A DNA stretch of 13,849 nucleotides, taken from assembly GCA_937988775.1 (NCBI GenBank), contig CALKHP010000056.1:1-13849 (forward strand). The letters are read 5' to 3'. This DNA is from an uncultured Alphaproteobacteria bacterium (lineage in GTDB: Bacteria > Pseudomonadota > Alphaproteobacteria > Rhizobiales > Beijerinckiaceae). Position 1 is the first letter of the stretch, and the number at the start of each line of letters is the position of its first letter. The notes beneath the pieces are model-generated. The model was given only the letters and a program-made list of their open reading frames with translations, ran no database searches and was not told the DNA's origin. Of this stretch, positions 6,649-13,302 are shown piece by piece. The translations under genes were made by a program, and so were the position numbers.

Positions 6649-7596
6649 TCAGCGCCGGCTGAGGCCGTCGCGCAGTTTCTGGAAGCGCGGCAGCAGCGCG
6701 TCGCGCTCGACGGCCTTGCCCATGGCGACGACGCGGAGATAGCCGTCCTTGTTGAAATGCACCGACTGGAACACGATCACCAGGCTGCCATCCTCGGCCG
6801 CGCGCGCTGTCGCCACCACGGTGCTGACCTGCGCGTCGCCGCTTCCGGTCAAGTCGTCGGTCTCGATGCGGACGTCGCGCAATTGCGGCAGGCTGGCCAG
6901 CGCCCGCTTGCCGAAACTCTCGCGCTCGCTGGCCTTGATCGGAGAGAAGGCGCTCGCCACCACCACGGTCGGCTGCTCGACCGAGCGCACCGTATCCTTC
7001 GGTCCCTCGGTCAGCAGCGCGGCATTGCCGGCAAAGCTGCGCACGAAGCGAAAGCCGCCGAGATCGGCGATCTTGAAGGGCAGGCTCGCAAGCTGCTGCT
7101 TGGCCGGGAGCGGCGGCCGCACGGTATAGCTCGCCAGCGTCTTCTTGATCGAGGCCTCGGGGATGGTCGTCTTCTGGCCTTGCGGGATCTGGACGGTGAC
7201 CAGCCCGGTCAGGTCGTCGCCACGCGCCAGCAGCATGTAGCGGCGCACGGTGGCGGCCGGCGTCTTTTCCTCGGCGACGACGTAGACGTTGTCGGCGCGG
7301 ATTTGGGCGAGCTTGCCCTTCTCGATCAGCCTCAGCCCATCGCGCTGCAGCACCTGGGTGGCGAGCGTCGTCGAAAGTTCCTGATAGGCCTCCTTCGGCA
7401 ATTCGTTCAGCAGCACGACATTGGCGGTGCCGGTCTCGTCGAAGCCGGAAAAGCGCTTGGCGGGCTGCATGCCCTCGGGCGGCGCGAGGCCGATGCGCGA
7501 ACTGCCCGGATAGACGACATTGGCCGCATCGGCACCCGGCGCGGCACAGGCGAGCGTGGCGGCGATCACGAGCGTGAAGAGCAGGCGTTGCAACAT
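6649..7596 (-). CDS. Exported protein of unknown function (315 aa)
   Basis: A 315-aa protein with a clear N-terminal signal peptide: Arg at residue 4, hydrophobic LLFTLVIAATLACAAPG, and a likely cleavage after ADA before ANVVYPG. The Cys in the hydrophobic core lacks a proper lipobox, so it is probably not a lipoprotein. The mature part, of mixed alpha/beta look, begins RIGLAPPEGMQPAKRFSGF and contains Val/Thr-rich strands such as VASAFSPIKASERESFGKRA. The last 45 residues contain VIVFQSVHFNKDGYLRVVAM, reminiscent of periplasmic DUF proteins of Rhizobiales, but I cannot name the family. I chose the ATG at 7596 because it begins the signal peptide and has GGAAGG 5 nt upstream. The frame is open 14 codons further without a signal-like start. 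It lies 14 nt before the ycaQ homologue and 61 nt after alkB. Confidence 0.82.
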   Translation of the reverse strand: MLQRLLFTLVIAATLACAAPGADAANVVYPGSSRIGLAPPEGMQPAKRFSGFDETGTANVVLLNELPKEAYQELSTTLATQVLQRDGLRLIEKGKLAQIRADNVYVVAEEKTPAATVRRYMLLARGDDLTGLVTVQIPQGQKTTIPEASIKKTLASYTVRPPLPAKQQLASLPFKIADLGGFRFVRSFAGNAALLTEGPKDTVRSVEQPTVVVASAFSPIKASERESFGKRALASLPQLRDVRIETDDLTGSGDAQVSTVVATARAAEDGSLVIVFQSVHFNKDGYLRVVAMGKAVERDALLPRFQKLRDGLSRR

Positions 7597-7627
7597 GAAA
7601 CCCTTCCGAGGAAAACGAGCAGGCCGC

Positions 7628-7651
7628 AAAACGAACAATCCCCCGGGATTG
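7628..7651 (-). terminator. Probable intrinsic terminator after alkB
   Basis: Reading the minus strand, CAATCC and GGATTG form a stem around CGGG (up to 7 bp), followed directly by the T-rich run TTCGTTTT. It lies 6 nt past the alkB stop and before the exported-protein gene. The stem is short and the T-run is interrupted, so strength is uncertain. It would close the dapB-gpmA-alkB transcript. Confidence 0.5.
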
Positions 7652-7657
7652 GCGCGG

Positions 7658-8269
7658 TCAGGCGGGCGATACCCGCCGCAGGGTCAGGTTGATGCGCCCG
7701 CCCTGCGGCAAAAGCGTGGACGTGCCGGCATGGATCCGGTCGATGCCATGGAAGCATAGGCGCGAGGCGCCGCCCATGACAATGACATCGCCGCTTTCGA
7801 GCCGGATCGAGCGCGTCGGGCCGCGCCGCTCGGTGCCGCCAAACCGATAGAGCGCGCTGTCGCCGAGCGAGATCGACACCACGGGCGCGGAAAACTCCTG
7901 CTCGTCGCGGTCCTGATGCAGCCCCATGCGGGCGCTGGGCTCATAAAAATTGATCAGGCAGGCTTGCGGGGCGAGCGCCGTGCCGGCCAGCGCGTTCCAG
8001 CATGCGGCGACCGCTTCCGGCATTGGCGGCCACGGCGTGCCCGTCGCCGGGTGCGTCGCCTGATAGCGGTAGCCGTCGATATCCGAGACCCAGCCGAGCG
8101 GGCCGCAATTGCTCATCCTGACCGAAAACGCCTTGCCGGTGCGCGGCATGCGCGGCGTGAACAGCGGCGCCGCCTTCAGCACGTCGCGCACCGCCTCGAC
8201 CAGCGCCACCTGCGCCGCCCGGTCGAAAAAGCCCGGATGATGGATCAGGCCGGGGGCGAGTTCCAGCAT
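7658..8269 (-). CDS. alkB: AlkB, Fe(II)/2-oxoglutarate-dependent alkylated-DNA dioxygenase
   Basis: A 203-aa dioxygenase that repairs 1-methyladenine, 3-methylcytosine and related lesions in DNA and RNA by oxidative demethylation. The iron ligands are H118 and D120 in GLHQDRDE and H174 in CFHGIDR. The 2-oxoglutarate arginines are R192 and R198 in GRINLTLR. These match E. coli H131, D133, H187, R204 and R210. SNCGPLGWVSDIDGYRY and PWPPMP match the nucleotide-recognition region. Two ATGs lie 6 nt apart, at 8275 and 8269. The GAGG overlapping the gpmA stop is only 1 nt from the first but 7 nt from the second, so I prefer 8269; the longer form adds Met-Pro. Only a few bases separate it from gpmA, so it appears to be the last gene of that operon and not under a dedicated Ada-type damage promoter. 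Confidence 0.94.
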   Translation of the reverse strand: MLELAPGLIHHPGFFDRAAQVALVEAVRDVLKAAPLFTPRMPRTGKAFSVRMSNCGPLGWVSDIDGYRYQATHPATGTPWPPMPEAVAACWNALAGTALAPQACLINFYEPSARMGLHQDRDEQEFSAPVVSISLGDSALYRFGGTERRGPTRSIRLESGDVIVMGGASRLCFHGIDRIHAGTSTLLPQGGRINLTLRRVSPA

Positions 8270-8278
8270 CGGCATGCC

Positions 8279-8899
8279 TCAGGCGAGCACGTCTTTCGCG
8301 GCGATGGTCGAATCGGCGTTGAGCCGATAGACGATCGGCACGCCGGTGGCGAGTTCGCGCTTGACGATCTCCTCGCCGGTCAGGCCCTCCATCGCCATGA
8401 TCAGCGCGCGCAGGCTGTTGCCATGGGCTGCCACCAGCGTGCGCTTGCCGGCGAGCACCGCCGGCAGGATGCGGTGGATGTAATAGGGCAGCACGCGTGC
8501 CGCGGTATCCTTCAGGCTCTCGCCGCCGGGCGGCGGCACATCGTAGGAGCGGCGCCAGACATGGACCTGCTCCTCGCCCCATTTCTTGCGCGCGTCATCC
8601 TTGTTGAGGCCCGACAATTCGCCATAGTCGCGCTCGTTCAGCGCCTGGTCCTTCTGGGTTTCGAGCCCGCTCTGGCCGAGGTCGCCGAGGATGATGTCAT
8701 TGGTCCTCTGGGCGCGCGACAGCACCGAGGTGAAGGCGATATCGAAGGCGATTGCCTCCTGCTTCAGGCGGGCTGCGGCGGCATGGGCTTCGGCGACGCC
8801 CTGCTCGGTCAGTCCGGGGTCCTTCCAGCCGGTGAACAGGTTCTTCAGGTTCCATTCGCTCTGGCCATGGCGGCAAAGCACGAGGAGGCGCTCGCTCAT
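8279..8899 (-). CDS. gpmA: 2,3-bisphosphoglycerate-dependent phosphoglycerate mutase
   Basis: A 206-aa enzyme interconverting 3-phosphoglycerate and 2-phosphoglycerate in glycolysis and gluconeogenesis. The phosphohistidine motif is RHGQS, with H11 the phosphorylated residue. R62 is in SRAQRT, E89 in LNERDYGELSGLNK, and the second active-site histidine is H159 in AAHGNSLRAL. FTGWKDPGLTEQG is diagnostic of the dependent-type mutase rather than of general histidine phosphatases. It is shorter than the E. coli enzyme (250 aa), lacking an internal segment and the long C-terminal tail, which is usual for alphaproteobacteria. I chose the ATG at 8899, with AAGGA 6 nt upstream; a longer frame exists upstream but it overlaps the membrane-protein gene. 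It is 20 nt after the small membrane-protein gene. Confidence 0.95.
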   Translation of the reverse strand: MSERLLVLCRHGQSEWNLKNLFTGWKDPGLTEQGVAEAHAAAARLKQEAIAFDIAFTSVLSRAQRTNDIILGDLGQSGLETQKDQALNERDYGELSGLNKDDARKKWGEEQVHVWRRSYDVPPPGGESLKDTAARVLPYYIHRILPAVLAGKRTLVAAHGNSLRALIMAMEGLTGEEIVKRELATGVPIVYRLNADSTIAAKDVLA

Positions 8900-8919
8900 C
8901 GGCAGTCCTTTCAGTGTCT

Positions 8920-9096
8920 TCAGCGGTCGAGGTGCCGGATCGCCAGCACCCCCATGTGGAAGGAGACCAGTCCGCCGATCACGGCCGGGTCGTGATTGAT
9001 GCCGCAGCGGGATTGCAGCGCCCAGCCGACCCAGGCGGCGACCGTGGCGACGACCGCGAGCAGCGCGGCGTTGCGGGCGCTGTAGGGCGGCAGCAT
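8920..9096 (-). CDS. Small membrane protein of unknown function (58 aa)
   Basis: A 58-aa protein with two hydrophobic segments: about residues 10-27 (AALLAVVATVAAWVGWAL) and about 38-53 (AVIGGLVSFHMGVLAI). They are separated by a short polar loop (QSRCGINHD). The ATG overlaps the dapB stop codon in the arrangement TGATG, which is typical of translational coupling, and the gene ends 20 nt before gpmA. I do not recognise a named family. The two-helix hairpin suggests an inner-membrane miniprotein. The overlap, the membrane pattern and the tight fit between two housekeeping genes make it likely to be real despite its size. No separate ribosome-binding site is needed if it is coupled to dapB. Confidence 0.72.
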   Translation of the reverse strand: MLPPYSARNAALLAVVATVAAWVGWALQSRCGINHDPAVIGGLVSFHMGVLAIRHLDR

Positions 9097-9908
9097 CAGG
9101 CCCCGATCTCGAGCACGTCGGCCATGGAGTAGCGGCCGGGCGGGCGGCCCCGCGTCCACAGCGCCGCCTTGACGGCGCCCTTGGCGAACAGGCCGCGATC
9201 CTCGGCGATATGCCGGAATTCGATGCGCTCGCCATCGCCGGCGAAGATCACGCTGTGCTCGCCGGTCACCGTGCCGCCGCGCAGCGAGGCAAAGCCGATA
9301 TGGCCGGGCTGGCGCGCGCCGGTAATGCCGTCGCGGCCGCGCTCGGAATGCGCCTCGAGCGCGATGGCGCGGCCCTCGGCCGCCGCCTCGCCGAGCAGCA
9401 GCGCCGTGCCGGACGGCGCATCGACCTTCATGCGGTGATGCATCTCGACGATCTCGATGTCGAAGCCCTCGTCGAGGGCGCGCGCCGCGCGCCTGACCAG
9501 CGCCGCGAGCAGGTTGACGCCGAGGCTCATATTGCCGGCCTGCACCACCACCGTGTCGCGCGCGGCCTCGTCGAGCACGGCGTGGTCCTCGGGGCTGAGC
9601 CCGGTCGTGCCGACGACATGCGCAATGTGATGGCGGGCGGCGAGGCGCGCGAACTGGCGCGTCGCGGCCGGGGCGGTGAAATCGAGCACGGCATCGGCGG
9701 CGGCGAAGGCGCTCTCGACATTGTCGGAGATCGCCACGAGTGCCTTGCCGCTGCTGGCGAGCAGGCCGGCATCCTGGCCGAGCGCCAGCGAGCCCGGCTG
9801 TTCGAGCGCGCCGCTGAGCTGGCAACCCGGCATCTCGTGGATCGCCTTGACCAGCATGCGGCCCATGCGGCCGGCGGCGCCGACCACGACCAGGCGCATC
9901 TCGCTCAT
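9096..9908 (-). CDS. dapB: 4-hydroxy-tetrahydrodipicolinate reductase
   Basis: A 270-aa enzyme of the diaminopimelate/lysine pathway that reduces 4-hydroxy-tetrahydrodipicolinate with NAD(P)H, supplying peptidoglycan precursor and lysine. The N-terminal nucleotide loop is VVGAAGRMGRM (8-18). LDFTAPAA and VVGTTGLS follow at 75-82 and 98-105. The substrate-binding signature EMHHRMKVDAPSGTA (155-169) contains the catalytic H157/H158 and K161. GEHSVIFAGDGERIEFRH (216-233) is also characteristic. Full length. GAGGAG lies 6 nt upstream of the ATG, a strong site. It follows the second DUF1330 gene by 24 nt and its stop overlaps the start of the small membrane-protein gene. Confidence 0.97.
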   Translation of the reverse strand: MSEMRLVVVGAAGRMGRMLVKAIHEMPGCQLSGALEQPGSLALGQDAGLLASSGKALVAISDNVESAFAAADAVLDFTAPAATRQFARLAARHHIAHVVGTTGLSPEDHAVLDEAARDTVVVQAGNMSLGVNLLAALVRRAARALDEGFDIEIVEMHHRMKVDAPSGTALLLGEAAAEGRAIALEAHSERGRDGITGARQPGHIGFASLRGGTVTGEHSVIFAGDGERIEFRHIAEDRGLFAKGAVKAALWTRGRPPGRYSMADVLEIGA

Positions 9909-9932
9909 GCCGTTCTCCTCAAGTCGCGACGG

Positions 9933-10229
9933 CTAGGGGCCGTCATAGCCTTCGATGATGATCAGGTTCGCTGCCGAAACGGGTTTGCGCAGCGCCAGCA
10001 CCTGTTGATATTCCGGCGAGTTGTAGCAGTCGAGTGCCGCTTGATAGCTGGCGAACTCGATCACCACATTGCGGGCACGGCATTGGCCCTCCTTGAGCGT
10101 CGCGGGGGCGCCGCGCACCAGGAAGCGGCCGCCGAATTTCTTGAACACGGCGCCGTTGGCCACGACGTAGCTCTTGTAGCCGTCCTCGTCATAGACATCG
10201 ACGCTGGCGATCCAATAACCCTTGGGCAT
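9933..10229 (-). CDS. DUF1330 family protein (second of a tandem pair)
   Basis: A 98-aa protein of the DUF1330 group, small ferredoxin-like alpha/beta-barrel proteins whose function is unsettled. Landmarks are the N-terminal MPKGYWIASVDVYDEDGY, the central GGRFLVRG (33-40), ARNVVIEFASY (52-62) and the end motif YNSPEYQQ (69-76). It resembles the neighbour at 10232-10519 at roughly half of positions by eye, so the pair arose by duplication. The two differ in the loop after the central motif (APATLKEGQCR here, GSMDILEGEAR in the neighbour). Only 2 nt separate the upstream stop from this ATG, and its AAGGAG ribosome-binding site sits inside the end of the upstream gene, indicating coupled translation. 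dapB follows by 24 nt. Confidence 0.92.
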   Translation of the reverse strand: MPKGYWIASVDVYDEDGYKSYVVANGAVFKKFGGRFLVRGAPATLKEGQCRARNVVIEFASYQAALDCYNSPEYQQVLALRKPVSAANLIIIEGYDGP

Positions 10230-10231
10230 GG

Positions 10232-10519
10232 TCAGGCTCCTTCCACGGCGACCATGTCGCCGACCGAGATGCCGGCGCGGTGCTTGAGCGCCTCCTGGTA
10301 TTCGGGCGAGCGATAATAGGCTTTCGCCTGCTCGAAACTGTCGAATTCGATCACCACGTTGCGGGCGCGCGCCTCGCCCTCGAGGATGTCCATCGACCCG
10401 CCGCGCACCAGGAAGCGCCCGCCATGCTTCTTGCAGGCTTCGCTCGCCTTGGCGGCGTAGACCTTGTAGCCCTCCGGATCGAGCACGCTCAGCCGCCCGA
10501 TGACATACCCCTTCGGCAT
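10232..10519 (-). CDS. DUF1330 family protein (first of a tandem pair)
   Basis: A 95-aa DUF1330 protein: MPKGYVIGRLSVLDPEGY, then GGRFLVRGG (33-41), ARNVVIEFDSFEQAKAYY (52-69) and RSPEYQEALKHR (70-81). Members are small soluble dimeric alpha/beta-barrel proteins; no reaction is established for them. I chose the ATG at 10519 because AGAGGA lies 7 nt upstream and it gives the same N-terminus as the paralogue; an ATG 33 nt upstream would add an atypical tail. It is the first gene of the set running through the paralogue, dapB, the membrane protein, gpmA and alkB. The 122-bp gap before it holds a weak promoter candidate. Confidence 0.92.
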   Translation of the reverse strand: MPKGYVIGRLSVLDPEGYKVYAAKASEACKKHGGRFLVRGGSMDILEGEARARNVVIEFDSFEQAKAYYRSPEYQEALKHRAGISVGDMVAVEGA

Positions 10520-10571
10520 GGTGTTTTCCTCTCCGCTGGATGGGCGCGCCATGGCTGGCGCCTTGAGCCGG

Positions 10572-10602
10572 GATATACGATGTGTCGGCCGGACAGAAGC
10601 AA
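10572..10602 (-). promoter_or_regulatory. Weak candidate promoter for the DUF1330-dapB-gpmA operon
   Basis: On the minus strand TTGCTT (10597-10602) and TATATC (10572-10577) look like -35 and -10 boxes, but 19 nt apart, which is long. GTATAT one base upstream gives 18 nt. It is the only AT-rich patch in the pyrF-DUF1330 gap and would give a leader of about 45 nt, in which an imperfect palindrome centred on GCCATGGC (10543-10562) lies. Confidence 0.28.
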
Positions 10603-10603
10603 A

Positions 10604-10641
10604 ACCCGCCGATGACGCGCTTGAAATCCGTCAGGCGCCGG
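10604..10641 (-). terminator. Possible weak terminator after pyrF
   Basis: Past the pyrF stop the minus strand has GCC-TGACG and CGTCA-TC-GGC arms, an imperfect stem with a loop of about 11 nt, soon followed by GGGTTTTG. The stem is broken and the T-run short, so this is only a possible end point for the pyrF transcript. Confidence 0.25.
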
Positions 10642-11340
10642 TCAGGCCGCCCCGGCGATCTCGGCGGCGATGGCGCGCGCTGCCGCCGCCGGATCGGCGG
10701 CCGCCGTGATCGGCCGGCCGATCACCAGCGCATCGGCCCCAGCGGCGATCGCCGCGGCCGGCGTCATCACGCGCTTCTGGTCGCCGACGGCGCTGCCGGC
10801 CGGCCGGATGCCCGGCGTGATCAGCTTCAGGCCGCCGCCGATCGTGTCGCGCACCGCGCCGACGTCGGCGCCCGAGCAGATCAGGCCGTCGGCGCCCGAT
10901 TCGAAGGTCTGGCGCGCGCGCCGGCGCACGAGGTCGCTGACGCCGAGCCCGTAGCCGGCGCTGGCAAGGTCGCCGTCGTTCATCGAGGTCAGCACGCTGA
11001 CGCCGAGGATCTGCAGGCCCGAGGCGCTGCGCCCGGCGACGGCGGCGGCGAGCGTCTGCGGATAGGCATGCACGGTGAGATAGGTCGCGCCCAGATCGGC
11101 GACCTGACGGGTCGCCTGCTCGACGGTGTGCGGGATGTCGTGCAATTTCAGGTCGAGGAACACCTTCTTGCCGGCGCGCACGAGCTGGCTGACGAAGGCG
11201 AGGCCGCCGCCATAGGTCAGCTCCATGCCGATCTTGTAGAAGGTCGCGGCCTCGCCGAGCCGCTCGACCATGGCGGCGGCCTCTGGCACGCTCGGCAGGT
11301 CGAGCGCCACGATCAGGCGGTCGCGCGGGTCAGCGGTCAT
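10642..11340 (-). CDS. pyrF: Orotidine 5'-phosphate decarboxylase
   Basis: A 232-aa enzyme for the last step of de novo UMP synthesis, decarboxylating orotidine 5'-phosphate. The active-site motif is FLDLKLHDIPHT (61-72) with D63, K65 and D68. Earlier substrate contacts are D14 in VALDLPS and K36 in YKIGMELTY. The phosphate loop region has TPGIRPAG (175-182) and VIGRPI (206-211), with R209. Length is typical of the bacterial form. The ATG at 11340 gives the usual start MTADPRDRLIVALD; its ribosome-binding site is weak (GAG only). It follows the PmtA-like methyltransferase by 30 nt and is probably read from the same transcript. Confidence 0.97.
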   Translation of the reverse strand: MTADPRDRLIVALDLPSVPEAAAMVERLGEAATFYKIGMELTYGGGLAFVSQLVRAGKKVFLDLKLHDIPHTVEQATRQVADLGATYLTVHAYPQTLAAAVAGRSASGLQILGVSVLTSMNDGDLASAGYGLGVSDLVRRRARQTFESGADGLICSGADVGAVRDTIGGGLKLITPGIRPAGSAVGDQKRVMTPAAAIAAGADALVIGRPITAAADPAAAARAIAAEIAGAA

Positions 11341-11370
11341 GGCGGGCTCGATATCAGGCGTGAGAGGAGT

Positions 11371-12006
11371 TCAGGCGGCTTGGTCGCGGGCCGGCTGGCG
11401 GTAGACCCAGACGCGCGCCGGCGGCAGGTTGAACCACACCATGCCGCTTGGCTGCGCCTGGAAATCGGCGCCCTTGAGCGGCACCGGCGAACTCGGCATG
11501 TAGGTGAACTGCACGAAGGGCGCGTCGGGGCGCATCAGCGTGAACGCTTCGTGCAGCAGCGCATTGCGCTGCGGCTCGGGGCGGGTCAGCAAGGGCAGGC
11601 TGGAGACGACCGCCGCCGCCGGCTGGCCGGCAAGATCCCCGAGCGTGGCGCGCATGGCATAGGCATCGCCCTGCACCACCGTGACGGTCGGGAAGCGCCG
11701 ACGCAGCAGCTTGACGAAATCCGGGTTGAACTCGATCAGCACCAAGCGCTCGGGCGCGATGCCGCGCCGGATCAGCGCTTCGGTGACCGGGCCGGTGCCG
11801 GGCCCGAGTTCGATCACCGGGCCGGGAAGCGCCGGATCGACGTAATTTGCCATGGTGCGCGCCAGCATGCGGCCCGACGGCGACACGGCGCCCGTGGCGC
11901 GCGGCCGCTCGAACCACGAGCGCAGGAAGCGCGCCTCGTCGCCGATCTGTCGCTCGAGGTCGGCTTTGTTCTTCTTGGCGATCGAACCGAGGTGGAATTC
12001 GGGCAC
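11371..12006 (-). CDS. pmtA: PmtA-type phospholipid N-methyltransferase (SAM-dependent)
   Basis: A 211-aa class I SAM-dependent methyltransferase resembling the Rhodobacter/Rhizobium phosphatidylethanolamine N-methyltransferase group, which makes phosphatidylcholine at the inner membrane. Motif I is VIELGPGTGPVTEAL (64-78), with the acidic strand-2 residue E92 in LVLIEFNPDF and VVQGDAYAM (110-118) after it. The N-terminal WFERPRATGAVSPSGRMLAR (31-50) is characteristic of PmtA-like proteins and probably contributes to membrane binding. VSSLPLL (134-140) corresponds to the motif IV region. The start is a GTG at 12006 with AGAGGG about 9 nt upstream; no ATG is available before the conserved region. 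Whether it methylates phospholipid rather than another substrate is inferred from similarity. It is separated from dnaJ by 111 bp holding a promoter candidate. Confidence 0.82.
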   Translation of the reverse strand: MPEFHLGSIAKKNKADLERQIGDEARFLRSWFERPRATGAVSPSGRMLARTMANYVDPALPGPVIELGPGTGPVTEALIRRGIAPERLVLIEFNPDFVKLLRRRFPTVTVVQGDAYAMRATLGDLAGQPAAAVVSSLPLLTRPEPQRNALLHEAFTLMRPDAPFVQFTYMPSSPVPLKGADFQAQPSGMVWFNLPPARVWVYRQPARDQAA

Positions 12007-12039
12007 GAGAATGGACCCTCTCCGTTTGGAAGGCTACGC

Positions 12040-12067
12040 ATGATAGCGGGCCGTCATCGCCAGGCAA
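12040..12067 (-). promoter_or_regulatory. Candidate sigma70-like promoter for pmtA-pyrF
   Basis: On the minus strand TTGCCT (12062-12067) and TATCAT (12040-12045) are 16 nt apart and would start transcription near 12033, about 26 nt before the GTG of the methyltransferase gene. The -35 and spacer coincide with an inverted repeat (12050-12079), so the site may be regulated. Based on pattern only. Confidence 0.42.
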
Positions 12068-12079
12068 TGGCGCGACGGC
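12050..12079. repeat. Inverted repeat in the dnaJ-pmtA gap
   Basis: GCCGTC-AT-CGCCA and TGGCG-C-GACGGC form an 11-bp stem with a small internal asymmetry and a 5-nt loop (GGCAA). It overlaps the -35 region of the promoter candidate. It may be part of the dnaJ transcript end (no T-run follows) or an operator. Confidence 0.5.
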
Positions 12080-12117
12080 AACACCTCTGGCACGAAAGCG
12101 CGCCTATTGCAGCAGCA

Positions 12118-13248
12118 TTACGACGCGCCGCCGAAGAATTCGCGCACCTTGGAGAAGAAGCCGGCGGCTTCCGGATTGGTCTGCTGCGAGGATTCCTGCT
12201 CGAACTCGGCGAGCAGCTCGCGCTGGCGTCGCGTCAGGTTCTGCGGCGTCTCGACCAGCGCCTGGATGTAGAGGTCGCCGACATCGCGCGAGCGCAGCAC
12301 CGGCATGCCTTTGCCGCGCAAGCGGAACTGCTTGCCCGATTGCGTGCCTTCGGGAACCTTGACCTTGGCATCGCCGCCATCGACCGTCGGCACGGTGATC
12401 TCGCCACCGAGCGCCGCCTGCACCATCGAGATCGGCACGCGGCAGAACAGGTCGGCGCCGTCGCGCTGGAAGAACGGGTGCGGCTTCAGCGACAGGAAGA
12501 TATAGAGGTCGCCGCTCGGGCCGCCGCGCACGCCGGCCTCGCCCTCGCCGGCCAGCCGGATGCGGGTGCCGTCCTCGACGCCGGCCGGAATGTTGACCGC
12601 AAGCGTGCGCTCGCGCGTGACACGTCCGGCCCCGGCGCAGGAGGCGCACGGGTTGTCGATGACCTCGCCGCGCCCCTGGCAGGTCGGGCAGGTGCGCTCG
12701 ATGGCGAAGAAGCCCTGGCTCGCGCGCACGCGGCCCATGCCGCCGCAGGTCGCGCATTTCTTCGGCTTCGAGCCGGCCTTGGCGCCGCTGCCGCCACAGG
12801 CGTCGCAGGTGATGGCGGAAGGCACCTTGAGGGTTTCGTTCTTGCCGGCGAATGCGTCCTCGAGCGTGATCTCGAGATTGTAGCGCAGGTCCGCGCCGCG
12901 ATTCTGCGTCGCGCGGCCGCCGCCACGGCGCCCGCCCATCATCTCGCCGAACAGGTCGTCGAAAATATCGGCCATCGACGAGCCGAAATCACCCGAGAAG
13001 CCGCCGGCGCCCGGCCCGCCATTCTCGAAGGCGGCATGGCCGAAGCGGTCGTAGGCGGCGCGCTTCTGCGGGTCGCCGAGCGCCTGATAGGCTTCGTTGA
13101 GTTCCTTGAAGCGCGCTTCGGCCGTCTTGTCGCCGGGATTCTTGTCGGGATGGAACTTGATCGCCTGCTTGCGGAAAGCGGCTTTCAGTTCGGCTTCGTC
13201 AGCGCCCTTCCCGACGCCGAGGATTTCGTAATAATCGCGTTTCGCCAT
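12118..13248 (-). CDS. dnaJ: Molecular chaperone DnaJ (Hsp40)
   Basis: A 376-aa type I DnaJ, the cochaperone that delivers unfolded proteins to DnaK and stimulates its ATPase. The J domain occupies residues 1-70 with HPD at 33-35. A Gly/Phe-rich linker (77-115) contains GGFSGDFGSSMADIFDDLFG. Four zinc-binding CxxCxGxG repeats have cysteines at 148/151, 165/168, 187/190 and 201/204. C-terminal substrate domains follow, with GDLYIFLSLKPHPFF and GDLYIQALVETP, and the chain ends in FFSKVREFFGGAS. Length is normal (E. coli 376). The ATG at 13248 gives the usual MAKRDYYE start; AGGGG lies 12 nt upstream, so the ribosome-binding site is weak. It follows dnaK by 63 nt, with a hairpin between them that could lower dnaJ expression. 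Confidence 0.98.
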   Translation of the reverse strand: MAKRDYYEILGVGKGADEAELKAAFRKQAIKFHPDKNPGDKTAEARFKELNEAYQALGDPQKRAAYDRFGHAAFENGGPGAGGFSGDFGSSMADIFDDLFGEMMGGRRGGGRATQNRGADLRYNLEITLEDAFAGKNETLKVPSAITCDACGGSGAKAGSKPKKCATCGGMGRVRASQGFFAIERTCPTCQGRGEVIDNPCASCAGAGRVTRERTLAVNIPAGVEDGTRIRLAGEGEAGVRGGPSGDLYIFLSLKPHPFFQRDGADLFCRVPISMVQAALGGEITVPTVDGGDAKVKVPEGTQSGKQFRLRGKGMPVLRSRDVGDLYIQALVETPQNLTRRQRELLAEFEQESSQQTNPEAAGFFSKVREFFGGAS

Positions 13249-13270
13249 CGTGAGCGTCGCCCCTGTCGCC

Positions 13271-13302
13271 TGAACCCCCGGCCCTTGCAGGCCGGAGGTT
13301 CA
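13271..13302 (-). other. Strong hairpin between dnaK and dnaJ
   Basis: TGAACCTCCGGCC and GGCCGGGGGTTCA (minus-strand sense) form a 13-bp stem with one mismatch and a 6-nt loop, 9 nt past the dnaK stop and 22 nt before the dnaJ start. No T-run follows, so it looks more like an RNA processing, stability or attenuation element than a full terminator. It may set the DnaK:DnaJ ratio. Confidence 0.7.

Noticed and set aside
5408..7692. Long plus-strand frames opposite ycaQ and the exported-protein gene
   Set aside because: Antisense shadows; the minus-strand genes carry the QxD motif and a signal peptide respectively.
8900..9235. N-terminal extension of gpmA to an upstream start
   Set aside because: The extension is Arg/Ala-rich, overlaps dapB and the membrane-protein gene, and the ATG at 8899 has a good ribosome-binding site and the family start.
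7916..10316. Long plus-strand frames opposite alkB, gpmA, dapB and DUF1330
   Set aside because: Shadows of well-supported minus-strand genes; repeated His/Ala/Arg-rich composition.
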